Part shown: one piece after another, positions 1 to 8,586 of the stretch
How positions within the stretch are numbered: position 1 is the first letter of the stretch
Layout: the number at the start of each line of letters is the position of its first letter
Source of the DNA: Anaerocolumna jejuensis DSM 15929
Lineage (GTDB): Bacteria; Bacillota; Clostridia; Lachnospirales; Lachnospiraceae
NCBI RefSeq assembly: GCF_900142215.1
Contig: NZ_FRAC01000018.1
Span: 1-64,000 of the forward strand
DNA: 64,000 nucleotides
Reading direction: 5' to 3'
Program-made: the position numbers and the translations under genes
The notes under the pieces: model-generated
Seen by the model: only the letters and a program-made list of their open reading frames with translations
The model's database searches: none
What the model was told of the DNA's origin: nothing

Positions 1-3
1 TCC

Positions 4-89
4 GCCATGCCTTCCCAACGCGCCGCAAGATTGCGCCGAGGATTTCGCAGGCACAATCTTGTGTGAATTATGCTTTTCAATAATTCACA
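4..89 (+). repeat. Two-hairpin intergenic repeat, single copy (family 1)
   Basis: The left part begins GCCATGCCTTCCCAACGCGC. Hairpin a has arms CAAGATTG and CAATCTTG around the core loop GAGGATTTCGCAGG. Hairpin b has arms TGTGAATTAT and ATAATTCACA around a 7-nt loop and directly abuts the stop codon of the permease gene that ends at 90. The same unit occurs in tandem at 9187-9426 (reverse orientation) and 12327-12695 (this orientation). It lies in the 3' untranslated region of the ABC permease operon, so it could act as a terminator or RNA-stabilising hairpin. That role is inferred. Confidence 0.85.
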
Positions 90-923
90 TTATCCTTTAA
101 CACCAGTTGCAGCAACGCTGGCCTGCACTTGTTCCTGGGATAATGCATACAGGACAATTCCAGGAATAACAACTATGGTAAGAGCCGCAAATAATCTGGT
201 ATAATCGTAAGAAAAAGCTTCGTTAAAAAATTGCAGTGCAATCGGCAGTGTTCTGTTTCTATCTGCGGCAGTCAGGAGCGATGCATAAAAATACTCGTTC
301 CAGTTATTTAAGAACATCAAAATTCCTGCAGTTGCCAGTCCATTTTTAGCAAGGGGTAAATTTATCTTCCAGAATACCGTAAAGAACCCTGCACCTTCAA
401 TGGCAGCCGCTTCATCTAATGATTTTGGAATTGACATAAAGGTAGACTTCAGGATAAACATTGACATTGCTAATCCAAAGGAAATATATACAAGGGCTAC
501 GCCCCATATATTATCATAAAGATTAATTTTCATAATCAAGGAAAACAACGGCTGTGCCTTGGATTGTGCCGGCACCAGTAAGGTTATTGTAAACAGGGCA
601 AATATGAAATTCTTTCCCGGGAACCTGAATTTTGCAATAACATATCCGCCCATTGCGTATATGATAAGTGAAATCACGGTAGCTGAGGTACTTATTAATA
701 ACGAATTCAGCGTATAGATATGAAAATTATAGTTCTTAAAAATATATTTAAATGCTCCAAAGCTTATTCCGGTCGGTAATGAAAAAGGATTTCCCAAAAT
801 CTGAGCATTGGTTTTAAACGCAGACATGATAACCCAAAGGATCGGAAAAATTGATATGACAATAGTAAAAAGTAATACCGCATACATAAATATTTTTACG
901 AATATTTTCTTCCCTTTCTTCAT
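90..923 (-). CDS. Carbohydrate ABC transporter permease, MalG type
   Basis: Inner-membrane permease subunit of a CUT1-type sugar importer, 277 aa with about six hydrophobic segments. The cytoplasmic EAA loop, which docks the ATPase, is visible around residues 180-200 as EAAAIEGAGFFTVFWKI. The C-terminal half carries the WNEYFYASLL segment typical of MalG-like subunits. The chosen ATG at 923 follows AGGAGGAG; the reading frame is open upstream to 950 but has no better ribosome site. It is the last gene of a minus-strand cluster after the solute-binding protein and the other permease, 10 bp downstream of the latter. No ATPase is encoded nearby, so a shared MsmK/UgpC-like ATPase, such as the one at 17.7 kb, is expected. 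The substrate is unknown. Confidence 0.93.
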   Translation of the reverse strand: MKKGKKIFVKIFMYAVLLFTIVISIFPILWVIMSAFKTNAQILGNPFSLPTGISFGAFKYIFKNYNFHIYTLNSLLISTSATVISLIIYAMGGYVIAKFRFPGKNFIFALFTITLLVPAQSKAQPLFSLIMKINLYDNIWGVALVYISFGLAMSMFILKSTFMSIPKSLDEAAAIEGAGFFTVFWKINLPLAKNGLATAGILMFLNNWNEYFYASLLTAADRNRTLPIALQFFNEAFSYDYTRLFAALTIVVIPGIVLYALSQEQVQASVAATGVKG

Positions 924-933
924 AATACTCCTC

Positions 934-1824
934 CTAATAGACATTTTCATTCATGCGGAATACTTTGTTTATAATTGCGAGAATGAGCAACCCTAAGATA
1001 AACATAATGACACCATTCGCATTTGCATAGCCGTATTTCATATCACTAATTGATTTAACAAGAATGAGCGGTAAATTCATTGTGTCATCACCAGGTCCGC
1101 CTGCCGTTGTTAATGCAATTTGTTCATACATGGCAACACGGGCGGTAACGGAGCATATAATCGCCGTTCCAAATGCATTACGGCAAAGCGGTAATTGTAT
1201 TTTTGTAATAACCTTCCATCCCGTAGCACCATCCACTTTTGCCGCTTCGTGCAGTTCTTCCGGGATAGCCATTAAGTCGTTTAATACGATTAAAGTTACA
1301 ATTACAGCGTAAAACAGCCATGTTAATGTAACCGCACAAAAAGCATAGGGAGACTGATAGAACCATTGTACATTAAAATCAGGATTTACTTTTCTTATTA
1401 TATTATTTAGTACACCCATATCATTATTGAAAATAAATTTATAAATCAAAGCCCAGGCAGCAGCAGATATTACATTGGGAACCATGAAAACCGCTCTAGT
1501 AAATTTCCAGCCAAAGGGCTTTCGGAATAATACAAACGCTACCAAGATGCCAAACCCCACATGAAGAGTTGCTGCTATCAAAGACCATAATAACAGGTTC
1601 TTAAGTGATAGTAAAAAAGCTTCATTGTGAAACATGGTGATATAATTTTGCAGTCCAATAAATTCTGGTTTATTAAATCCATCCCATTTTGTAAAAGACG
1701 TAGTAATTACAGTAATAATCGGACTTAAATAAAAAAGTAAAAATACTAATATTGAGGGAGTAAGAAACAGATATATCCACTTATAATTTTTTCTCTCCAG
1801 TCTGCTTGCAGAAACTTTTTTCAC
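934..1824 (-). CDS. Carbohydrate ABC transporter permease, MalF type
   Basis: First permease subunit of the CUT1 importer, 296 aa. The N-terminal transmembrane segment (about residues 17-38) is followed by the usual TKWDGF..PEFIGLQNY region of LacF/MalF-like proteins. The EAA loop reads EAAKVDGATGWKVITKIQLP around residues 190-210. The start is GTG at 1824, preceded by AAGGAGAGG. It lies between the binding-protein gene (80 bp upstream) and the second permease, consistent with one operon. Six membrane segments fit the family. The substrate cannot be read from the sequence; the neighbouring esterase suggests an acetylated plant sugar or oligosaccharide, which is inference. Confidence 0.93.
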   Translation of the reverse strand: MKKVSASRLERKNYKWIYLFLTPSILVFLLFYLSPIITVITTSFTKWDGFNKPEFIGLQNYITMFHNEAFLLSLKNLLLWSLIAATLHVGFGILVAFVLFRKPFGWKFTRAVFMVPNVISAAAWALIYKFIFNNDMGVLNNIIRKVNPDFNVQWFYQSPYAFCAVTLTWLFYAVIVTLIVLNDLMAIPEELHEAAKVDGATGWKVITKIQLPLCRNAFGTAIICSVTARVAMYEQIALTTAGGPGDDTMNLPLILVKSISDMKYGYANANGVIMFILGLLILAIINKVFRMNENVY

Positions 1825-1903
1825 AGGCCTCTCCTTTCTTTGGTGTTAATGGGCAATAGATTATTCCATTGCCCATATTATCCTATACGCTTACCCGGCT
1901 GCC

Positions 1904-3298
1904 TTATTTCTTTGCTTCCTGAGCCTTTTTGGTAAGTTCATCACAGAATTTCTCCGGTGTTAATGTTCCGTCCACCAATTTAGGTAACAGCTTTCCAAAT
2001 TCCGTATCTGCAACGGAAGCTGGCATAACATCAAACAGTGATACGGAATAAGTAGTATTCTGATCCATGCTGCCTGAAAGCTCTGCAAGAATAGGTGATT
2101 CTTTTTGTTTTGTCAGGAAAGTATCCGAATACTGTTTAATAGCCGGTGCATTACCGCCTTCTGCAAGAATCAGTGCTTCAATTTCGTCCTGAGATGCTCT
2201 GAAAGCTAAGAATGCGCAAGCAAGTTCTTTTTCTTCCGCTGATACTGAATTTGACACCCAGAACTCTCCATAGCATCTTGAATTCGCAATTGCAACATTT
2301 CCAGGATAGATGGTCGCCTTAACATCCGCACCATTAAAACCATTGCTCCATTTATCTTTTGAGGCATCGCTGAATTCAGAGGCCATCCAGGATCCGTTAC
2401 AGATAATTGATGCATTTTTACTCATAAATGCATTCGCCGCATCCGCATAGGCAGCACCTACCGAATTGGAAGAAGCATTCGTCTGCATTAATTTCTGGAG
2501 CTGTCCTACCGCCTTAACGAGAATCGAATCCTTATAATCATACAGCTTGTCATCCACTGCATTCTTCAGTAAATCTGTACCGCCCTCCTGATTGGCAATA
2601 AGTGCCGTTAAGAGTAAGCCCGAGGTCCATGCATTATCTGCTGTCATAAATGCTAATTTATTATCTCCAAGAGAAGACATAAACTCATCCATCTTCATAT
2701 CCTTTATGTCTTTACTGCCTGTGTACATGGTTGAATTGTAATAAAGACCAATGGGTTTTAATACTGCTGCAGGCATATTGACAACTTTGCCGTTGATGGT
2801 ACAGTAATCAATGGAATCTGGCACTAAATTAGCAACCACATCCGGATTATCATTAAGAAATTGTTTTAAATCATACTCCATATCATTTGCCACAACAACA
2901 TCCTTGAACCATTGGGTATCAATACCGCCAGAACCTGCACTATGTATTAAAGCGGGCAATTTATTCTGCTGGGCAAGCTGTTTTATTTTATCCGCATAAG
3001 AAGCCTGGGGAACCTCTTCGATGTTGATTTTATACTTACCCTCATATTTTTTATTAAAACGTTCCACCTGTGGGAGAAAAAATACCGCGCCGACATTCTC
3101 TCCTGCCATAAACGTAGGAATTGTAACCTCAATCAGCTTACCTGTATCAGCTTCACTTGTTACTTTAGCTGTTTCTTTCCCCGGATTACTATTAGTATTT
3201 GCTTCTTTTGTGCCTGCATTTTTGCTTCCGCAGGCAGCCATACTGAACATCATAGTAATTACCATTAAAACCGAAAGTAACTTTTTCATTTTTTTCAT
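1904..3298 (-). CDS. Sugar ABC transporter substrate-binding lipoprotein
   Basis: Extracellular solute-binding lipoprotein of family 1 (MalE/UgpB-like), 464 aa. A lipoprotein signal is clear: KK followed by a hydrophobic core and lipobox MAAC with Cys at residue 23, then a Ser/Thr/Asn-rich linker. The mature part shows the periplasmic-binding fold typical of CUT1 systems, for example DIKDMKMDEF and NAWTSGLLL. The start at 3298 is preceded by GGAGGAAAAGGT; an upstream in-frame ATG at 3352 would add 18 non-signal residues and is disfavoured. It captures a sugar for the two permeases downstream. Expression is probably controlled by a LacI-type regulator, because two AAAACGTTTT palindromes lie in the upstream region. 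Confidence 0.92.
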   Translation of the reverse strand: MKKMKKLLSVLMVITMMFSMAACGSKNAGTKEANTNSNPGKETAKVTSEADTGKLIEVTIPTFMAGENVGAVFFLPQVERFNKKYEGKYKINIEEVPQASYADKIKQLAQQNKLPALIHSAGSGGIDTQWFKDVVVANDMEYDLKQFLNDNPDVVANLVPDSIDYCTINGKVVNMPAAVLKPIGLYYNSTMYTGSKDIKDMKMDEFMSSLGDNKLAFMTADNAWTSGLLLTALIANQEGGTDLLKNAVDDKLYDYKDSILVKAVGQLQKLMQTNASSNSVGAAYADAANAFMSKNASIICNGSWMASEFSDASKDKWSNGFNGADVKATIYPGNVAIANSRCYGEFWVSNSVSAEEKELACAFLAFRASQDEIEALILAEGGNAPAIKQYSDTFLTKQKESPILAELSGSMDQNTTYSVSLFDVMPASVADTEFGKLLPKLVDGTLTPEKFCDELTKKAQEAKK

Positions 3299-3334
3299 AC
3301 CTTTTCCTCCAATTATTTTAATAATATTATTATC

Positions 3335-3348
3335 CAAAACGTTTTCTG
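3335..3348. promoter_or_regulatory. LacI-family-like operator, proximal copy
   Basis: The palindrome AAAACGTTTT occupies 3337-3346, 40 bp upstream of the binding-protein start. A second copy lies at 3517-3526. LacI/GalR-family regulators bind such CG-centred palindromes. No LacI gene lies in the window, so the regulator is unidentified. Confidence 0.5.
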
Positions 3349-3361
3349 TCAATCCATTTTT

Positions 3362-3383
3362 AAAAGTAGGTCACCCTACTTTT
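3362..3383. promoter_or_regulatory. Perfect 9-bp inverted repeat in the binding-protein leader
   Basis: AAAAGTAGG and CCTACTTTT flank a 4-bp centre. The element lies between the two AAAACGTTTT palindromes upstream of the binding-protein gene. It could be an RNA hairpin in the leader or an additional operator; nothing else identifies it. Confidence 0.4.
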
Positions 3384-3515
3384 AATTATTCGTATTATCT
3401 TTTATTTGCTGTTCCTTATACAAATATCATGGATTTTTCTTTAATTGATATGTCTTCCGTGTTATAAACAACTAAAAAATTCAAACAATATGTTGTTTAT
3501 AATGTCATTTCAATT

Positions 3516-3527
3516 CAAAACGTTTTG
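3516..3527. promoter_or_regulatory. LacI-family-like operator, distal copy
   Basis: CAAAACGTTTTG is a perfect 12-bp palindrome. It is 180 bp from the proximal copy, a spacing at which two LacI-type dimers could form a loop over the promoter. The 3299-3693 gap holds these sites, the 3362 inverted repeat and otherwise AT-rich promoter-like sequence with no gene. Confidence 0.5.
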
Positions 3528-3693
3528 GTATATTTGGATAATAACATTTTAAAATCATAAAGTCAATGGAAATTTGTAACTTTTTAATAATCAGGCAAAT
3601 TATTATCCTGATTTTTATATACTTTTTACAATGTATATGTAATATTTTACCATCACGTTAGTTATTTTTAACTCAAATATGCTGTATTACAGC

Positions 3694-5202
3694 TTAAATA
3701 AGTGTACGGAAAGGTGCCAGCGGGAGTCCATTTTTCCCAAACAGAGGTACCTCACTGTAATTGGTCCAGCAATAGCGGACCGCCGCTGGTTTCTTGATCT
3801 GATCCGAAAAGACAAAGATTTTAGAGCCTTTGATTTCGTATTTTGCCGGCTGATAAACCAACTCTTCATCTGCAATTTCAAAACCATTATGCTCTCCGCG
3901 GACTTCAAAGCCATCCTGTGCATAGTCAAAGCTTAACTCTATTCCTCTCTCCACATACTCAAAAGAACGATAAACAGGACCAAAGGCATCTTCTGCCTTG
4001 ATTTTATGAAACACCTGATGAAGCGCCTGTAACGCAAGCCGCTCCCCAACCGGCCTTTTATCCTTCGGGTGTATTTCATTAAATTCACCGCAATCCAAAA
4101 CAACAGCAATTCCGGTATTCTTTACTGTTTGATAGGTATTCATCTGCGCCTCACGAATCAGGCACCAATTCTTTCCCTCCGGTGTATCCTTATAGCGATG
4201 CATGGGAAGCTGAACCAGCAGGAATGGAAGCGTCTGATCCCCCCAATCAGCTCTCCACTGCTTAATCAGACGTGTAAGTAATTTCTGATATATTTGCGGC
4301 TTGTGGTCATCCGATTCTCCCTGATAGTAGAGAAAACCTCTTAACGTATAAGGTACAAGGCGTTTGAGGATTGTATTATATAGGCCACTGGGCCTAAAAG
4401 GATTCATACAGCTCTTTGGCCCCGGCCATTGGCAGGGCCCCAGTAATTCCTGAACTTTGTCCCAGGTCATATCCGGATCCATTGAATATAATTTTGTGCA
4501 TTCCTTATCCCATTTTTCATGGTAATCCTCATATTCCTTAAATTCCTTTATCTGCTGCTCTTCCGGTTTACCTTCCGTTTCTTTATAGTATTCCTCCCAA
4601 TAGGTATTCAGTTCGGCATCCTCCCGGACAGCTTCCTCTCCAATCCAGCAGGTGGCTGAGGTTCCGCCCCAATTACATCCGATCACACCTACGATAACAT
4701 TTAATTCTTCTGCCATCTTTTTTGCAAAAAGATATCCCACAGCCGACCACTGCTTTGCATTTTCCTCACTGAATTCAGCCCAGCCGGTCATAGCTTCTTT
4801 TTCATAAAATGTATCATCAATATAGGACATTTTATTTGAATAGAAATACCTTACATTTGGATTTTTATCAGCTTTCAGCATCTCCTGTCCGCCAGTACAG
4901 TTTTGAAGTTCATATTCCATATTGGATTGACCGCCTGCCAGCCAGACTTCACCGACTGCAACATTCTTAAACTGTTTTATCTCAGACCCGCAGCTTACAG
5001 TCAGCTCATACCCTATACCCGCTGCCATGGGAGGAAGAAGCACGGACCAAGCCTCCCCTTTTATCTTCGTCCCATACTCTTTTCCATTGAAGGTTACCTT
5101 TACTTCTTTATCGTTTTCGCCCTGTCCAAATATACAGATATTCTTATCCCTCTGTAATACCATATGATTACTGAATACTGCTGCTGTTTTAAATACTGCC
5201 AT
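3694..5202 (-). CDS. Sialate O-acetylesterase-type SGNH carbohydrate esterase
   Basis: Predicted carbohydrate O-acetylesterase of the sialate O-acetylesterase (SASA, SGNH) family, 502 aa. An N-terminal beta-sandwich (about residues 1-85) precedes the catalytic module with GEVWLAGGQSNME, where Ser93 is the expected nucleophile. A later YYQGESDDH block also fits the family. No signal peptide is present, so it acts in the cytoplasm on imported, acetylated saccharides. The start at 5202 follows GAGGATGACTT. It is transcribed toward the sugar ABC genes, 395 bp upstream of the binding protein. A role in deacetylating imported xylo- or other plant oligosaccharides is inferred; Clostridia use this family for several acetyl-sugars besides sialate. 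Confidence 0.88.
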   Translation of the reverse strand: MAVFKTAAVFSNHMVLQRDKNICIFGQGENDKEVKVTFNGKEYGTKIKGEAWSVLLPPMAAGIGYELTVSCGSEIKQFKNVAVGEVWLAGGQSNMEYELQNCTGGQEMLKADKNPNVRYFYSNKMSYIDDTFYEKEAMTGWAEFSEENAKQWSAVGYLFAKKMAEELNVIVGVIGCNWGGTSATCWIGEEAVREDAELNTYWEEYYKETEGKPEEQQIKEFKEYEDYHEKWDKECTKLYSMDPDMTWDKVQELLGPCQWPGPKSCMNPFRPSGLYNTILKRLVPYTLRGFLYYQGESDDHKPQIYQKLLTRLIKQWRADWGDQTLPFLLVQLPMHRYKDTPEGKNWCLIREAQMNTYQTVKNTGIAVVLDCGEFNEIHPKDKRPVGERLALQALHQVFHKIKAEDAFGPVYRSFEYVERGIELSFDYAQDGFEVRGEHNGFEIADEELVYQPAKYEIKGSKIFVFSDQIKKPAAVRYCWTNYSEVPLFGKNGLPLAPFRTLI

Positions 5203-5357
5203 AAGTCATCCTCTTCCCGAGCCAATTCCTGATTTTGCTGCTGTTTTACTTTCATTCAGCACCTATTAATTGATTATGTTTGATAGCTCTGTATTTTTAT
5301 ACAGGAATTTCCAATCTGCTTTCTACTCCAGATTCAAAACAAAATTTCATTCCCGCC

Positions 5358-5513
5358 TGCTCCCGTTGCATACCGCAGACTGGTCTGCGGTATTGCCATA
5401 GATAATGGAGCGTGAAAGCGCTTTTCTTTCACATTTGCTCCCGTTGCATACCGCAGACTGGTCTGCGGTATTGCCATAGATAATGGAGTGTGAAAGCGCT
5501 TTTCCTTCACACT
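5358..5513. repeat. Two tandem 78-bp two-hairpin units (family-1-like architecture)
   Basis: Unit 1 is 5358-5435 and unit 2 is 5436-5513. Each begins TGCTCCCGTTGC and contains an 11-bp perfect stem (ATACCGCAGAC / GTCTGCGGTAT, 5370-5393 and 5448-5471). A second hairpin follows with arms GTGAAAG/CTTTCAC in unit 1 and GTGTGAA/TTCACAC in unit 2. The order, a GC-rich hairpin then a GTG(TG)AAA hairpin, copies family 1 although the stem sequences differ. It fills the gap between the MerR fusion gene and the esterase gene. Confidence 0.8.
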
Positions 5514-5593
5514 TACCCTATGGTAAGATATTTCGCAGTATTTAACAATATAAGTATTTAGATATTCAATACTATAAAAAATAGAGCTTTTAT

Positions 5594-8233
5594 CTATTTA
5601 TTTAGTTCTATAATCCTCACTGCCTCATCCATACAGCTCTCAAATTTCCGAATTACAGCAGCTATTCCAGAGCGCTTCTCCGGGTTTTGCAATGCTTCCA
5701 AAGTGATATTAAATCCTCCGCCTAATGCCTCTAAATCCTTGCCGTTATCATCGTTCCAAAAATGTCCTGTCTGCTGGTAAAGCTGTATCAGCTCACTGAT
5801 AAATACCAGGTCCGGATTAAGCTCCAATGCCCTTTCCATAAATCCCTTACAGCCGCCGCTGTTTGTGGCCAGGTTGCAGATATAAACGGTATACATGCTC
5901 CAGTCATCGAACTCCTCCGGCTTCATAGGGTCAAATCTGCCGCCTTCGATGCTGTCCGCCCAGGCATGAAAAGCCTTTGTACCAAAACAATAATTTTCAT
6001 TTTCATAAGTCAGCAATTCCGTCAAGGTCAAAATCCGCTCCCTGTACAGACTGGCAAGGGGTACATTATGTTTCTTTTCGCCGATAAACAGCCATCCATG
6101 GCAATGCCCCGTTTCGTTTTTATAAGCATTTGTTAATAAGTCATCCATTGAAATTCTATCAGGTGCTGTGTTATCTCCTACCATGTAAAGCAGGGTCTTT
6201 CCATAATCCTCATATCCCACAAGCACGCCGAATCCATATCTGTCATGGGGATTTTTTCCGTAGTCATTCAGAATAACGGGAATCCCTTTATCGATGTATG
6301 AAATCAAGGTCTGCAGATACATTTCCTTATTGCTCAAAATCTGTGTCAGTGGTATAAAACTGCAGGCATACCCGCATTTTTCAAAAATTTCTTCGACCAC
6401 ATGATGGCTGCCTTTTTCGCTCAGGCGATAGTCCATTACTCCGTCACCTCTGAAGTGATTTTTAGAATAAACTTGTGTAAAATTCTCACCGGTAAGTCCT
6501 GCAAAGAACCAATAGTCATATTCTGTTTCACCAAGGCACTCCATAAGATAGCCTGCACAGCCGTTAAACCAATAGTTTTCACCATAATGTGAGGTTATCA
6601 TTCTCCTCAGCCTGGGTAGAATGTTGTTGCTCTGCTTTACTGTCATTGTCAGTGCTCCTTGCTTTGTACTTGTTTTGGGAGTGGTTCTGAGCTGTGAAAT
6701 CCTAATGGAGCGGAACAGCTTTTTCCCTTGTCCATCCGTCCCCATTAGGATTGGCTGCGGTGTTTGCAGGTGCATATCCATATCCATATAAGGGAATTTC
6801 ACACCGCAAAAACGAACCTCCTCGTTGATCATAACAGCGAAGTGCTTTTCTCCGATAATCCAAGTCAGTTTGTTGTATACATCATGGGGAATGTCTCCAA
6901 TTTGGGGAAATAGGTAATTGTTACCCAGTACCGGCTGCTGAAATGCAATACCGTGCTTTGACAGCGCTTCTTCTGAGTTGTTCTCTGCATTAATCCGGTA
7001 GCTGCAATTTCCGTGGGAAAACCAAAAACAGCCTTCCGTTGTACCCCAGAGATATTCCTCACTTGCTTTCTCCGCCAAAAATTCCACATCAATACGAAAC
7101 GGAATTTTTACAGCTACATTGGTGTTCAACATACGCGCAGAAATCCATGCAATAAATTCGGCTTCTCCATTTTCCAACACCTCATAATGCGGGTCATATA
7201 TGGGAGTAATTTTATGAAAATCCACATTGTATTCCCTTAGAACAGGGGTTTCCCGGAGAATTTCCTCTGCCGAGATATTCCGGACCTGTTCAAATTCTTC
7301 AAAGTCCCCAAAATCCAGCTTACGCCTTTTTATCGGCAAAAAGAGATTGATTTTCTCCCGCTTACTGTCCGGAGAATATACCGATTCAATCAGGGTGCTG
7401 TGACGCAGATTTCCGTTATGTAAGAAATCCACTTCAAAGCCTGCGTTATCGTCAAAGCTTTGAATCATACGGTTCTGTAAAGCTCCAATATTCTCATCAC
7501 AGAAGGCACTGCATACTGCAAATAATCCACCGCCAAAATCATAACAGAGGAACGGACAACTCTCTATGGGCATATCCAGCCTTTGCATAAAGACAATTTT
7601 ATCACCCTTCTGATATTCAAATAATGTTCTGCTCCCCGGCTGACCGAAGGGTATCTGCTCCAGAGAAAGCCAATCCCAAAAGCCTTCAATATCCGAAACC
7701 TGGGTATCCGACAGAACAGAAGAAACAACCCTCATGGGCGGTAATTCCACAATATCTATTTCAACCGGCTTTGCCAGCTTGTCCGAAAGCTCTGATAATT
7801 TCTCCATCGTAAAAGGCTCCTGCACTTCATTCCTTAAAAATTCTGATTCTACTCTTTCATAAAGCAGGGGCAGGGCTGAAATCTGTGTAATACCGTGCTT
7901 CATCATGGCATTTAGAAAATCATTCAGATAGCTTTTCAATTCGGACAGGGTGTTGATTTCATTATCAATGGCTTCCATCCGATTGACAAAGCTCTGCACT
8001 AAAACGGACATATCATTACTTTCGTAAATTCTGATAATATCTTTGATGGGAATCTGCATTTTGCGCAGTACAATGATCTGCTGGAGCCTGCTGATATTTT
8101 CGTCATCATAGAAACGATATTTTTCCAAGGGCGGACGTACACTTTCGAGCAGCCCTACCTGCTCATAATAACGCAAGGTTCTTGATGATACAGCAAATCT
8201 TTCCGTTACCTCTGTGATTTTGATTAGATCCAT
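5594..8233 (-). CDS. Giant MerR-type regulator fused to effector-binding, lectin-like and C39/BtrH-like domains
   Basis: An 879-aa protein, about three to six times the usual MerR length. Residues 1-75 are a MerR winged helix (ITEVTERFAVSSRTLRYYEQ), followed by a dimer coiled coil to about 120. Residues about 150-300 resemble a GyrI-like effector-binding domain. About 330-520 looks like a beta-sandwich. About 540-720 (NNILPRLRRM..YWFNGCAGYLME) resembles BtrH-N/C39-peptidase-like folds, with Cys and later HDRYGFGVLVGY. The C-terminus is helical and TPR-like. Domain calls after residue 300 are by eye. The ATG at 8233 follows GGAAGTAAGG. Its promoter has the 19-bp spacer of MerR-activated promoters, so it probably activates itself on ligand binding. 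It is divergent from a TetR gene. Confidence 0.8.
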   Translation of the reverse strand: MDLIKITEVTERFAVSSRTLRYYEQVGLLESVRPPLEKYRFYDDENISRLQQIIVLRKMQIPIKDIIRIYESNDMSVLVQSFVNRMEAIDNEINTLSELKSYLNDFLNAMMKHGITQISALPLLYERVESEFLRNEVQEPFTMEKLSELSDKLAKPVEIDIVELPPMRVVSSVLSDTQVSDIEGFWDWLSLEQIPFGQPGSRTLFEYQKGDKIVFMQRLDMPIESCPFLCYDFGGGLFAVCSAFCDENIGALQNRMIQSFDDNAGFEVDFLHNGNLRHSTLIESVYSPDSKREKINLFLPIKRRKLDFGDFEEFEQVRNISAEEILRETPVLREYNVDFHKITPIYDPHYEVLENGEAEFIAWISARMLNTNVAVKIPFRIDVEFLAEKASEEYLWGTTEGCFWFSHGNCSYRINAENNSEEALSKHGIAFQQPVLGNNYLFPQIGDIPHDVYNKLTWIIGEKHFAVMINEEVRFCGVKFPYMDMDMHLQTPQPILMGTDGQGKKLFRSIRISQLRTTPKTSTKQGALTMTVKQSNNILPRLRRMITSHYGENYWFNGCAGYLMECLGETEYDYWFFAGLTGENFTQVYSKNHFRGDGVMDYRLSEKGSHHVVEEIFEKCGYACSFIPLTQILSNKEMYLQTLISYIDKGIPVILNDYGKNPHDRYGFGVLVGYEDYGKTLLYMVGDNTAPDRISMDDLLTNAYKNETGHCHGWLFIGEKKHNVPLASLYRERILTLTELLTYENENYCFGTKAFHAWADSIEGGRFDPMKPEEFDDWSMYTVYICNLATNSGGCKGFMERALELNPDLVFISELIQLYQQTGHFWNDDNGKDLEALGGGFNITLEALQNPEKRSGIAAVIRKFESCMDEAVRIIELNK

Positions 8234-8265
8234 ACCTTACTTCCTTTCGGTTTTTCTATCTATTT

Positions 8266-8296
8266 ACTATATCACTTGACCTAGCGTCAAAGTCAA
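8266..8296 (-). promoter_or_regulatory. MerR-type promoter with 19-bp spacer and central operator
   Basis: On the minus strand the -35 TTGACT (8291-8296) and -10 TATAGT (8266-8271) are separated by exactly 19 bp instead of 17. The spacer contains the dyad TTGAC-N5-GTCAA (8276-8290). Long spacers with a central dyad are the hallmark of promoters untwisted by MerR-family activators. It lies directly upstream of the giant MerR fusion gene. Confidence 0.75.
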
Positions 8297-8377
8297 TGGT
8301 TTGATAGATAATATTTACGGAAAGGATTAATTGACAAGCTATTAATAATTGGGTATCAAAACGTCATGGTTGTTAAA

Positions 8378-8452
8378 TGTATATTTGGGGTATAAAAATG
8401 CACTCAGCTCCATGAAAGTCACTTCGTTACATTTTTATACCCCAAACATACA
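8378..8452. repeat. Long inverted repeat, 23-nt arms, 29-nt loop
   Basis: Arms 8378-8400 and 8430-8452 match at 22 of 23 positions (TTTGGGGTATAAAAATG and its complement). It lies in the divergent gap between the MerR fusion and TetR genes, upstream of both promoters. It has no poly-T terminator tail. It may be a small palindromic element or a transcribed hairpin; function unknown. Confidence 0.8.
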
Positions 8453-8508
8453 TAAACGAAGGCTGAGATTAAATATGACTTCCGAATCATTTATTTTATT
8501 TATTTTTA

Positions 8509-8567
8509 TTGACAATTACACTTTAATGATGTAATATCTAAAATTAAATGACACACGTATCATTTAA
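8509..8567 (+). promoter_or_regulatory. TetR promoter and operator
   Basis: The -35 TTGACA (8509-8514) and -10 TAATAT (8532-8537) have a 17-bp spacer. Immediately downstream is a perfect inverted repeat, TTAAATGA (8544-8551) and TCATTTAA (8560-8567). Placement just before the TetR start suggests autorepression. Confidence 0.7.
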
Positions 8568-8586
8568 TTAATTGGAGAAGACATTT

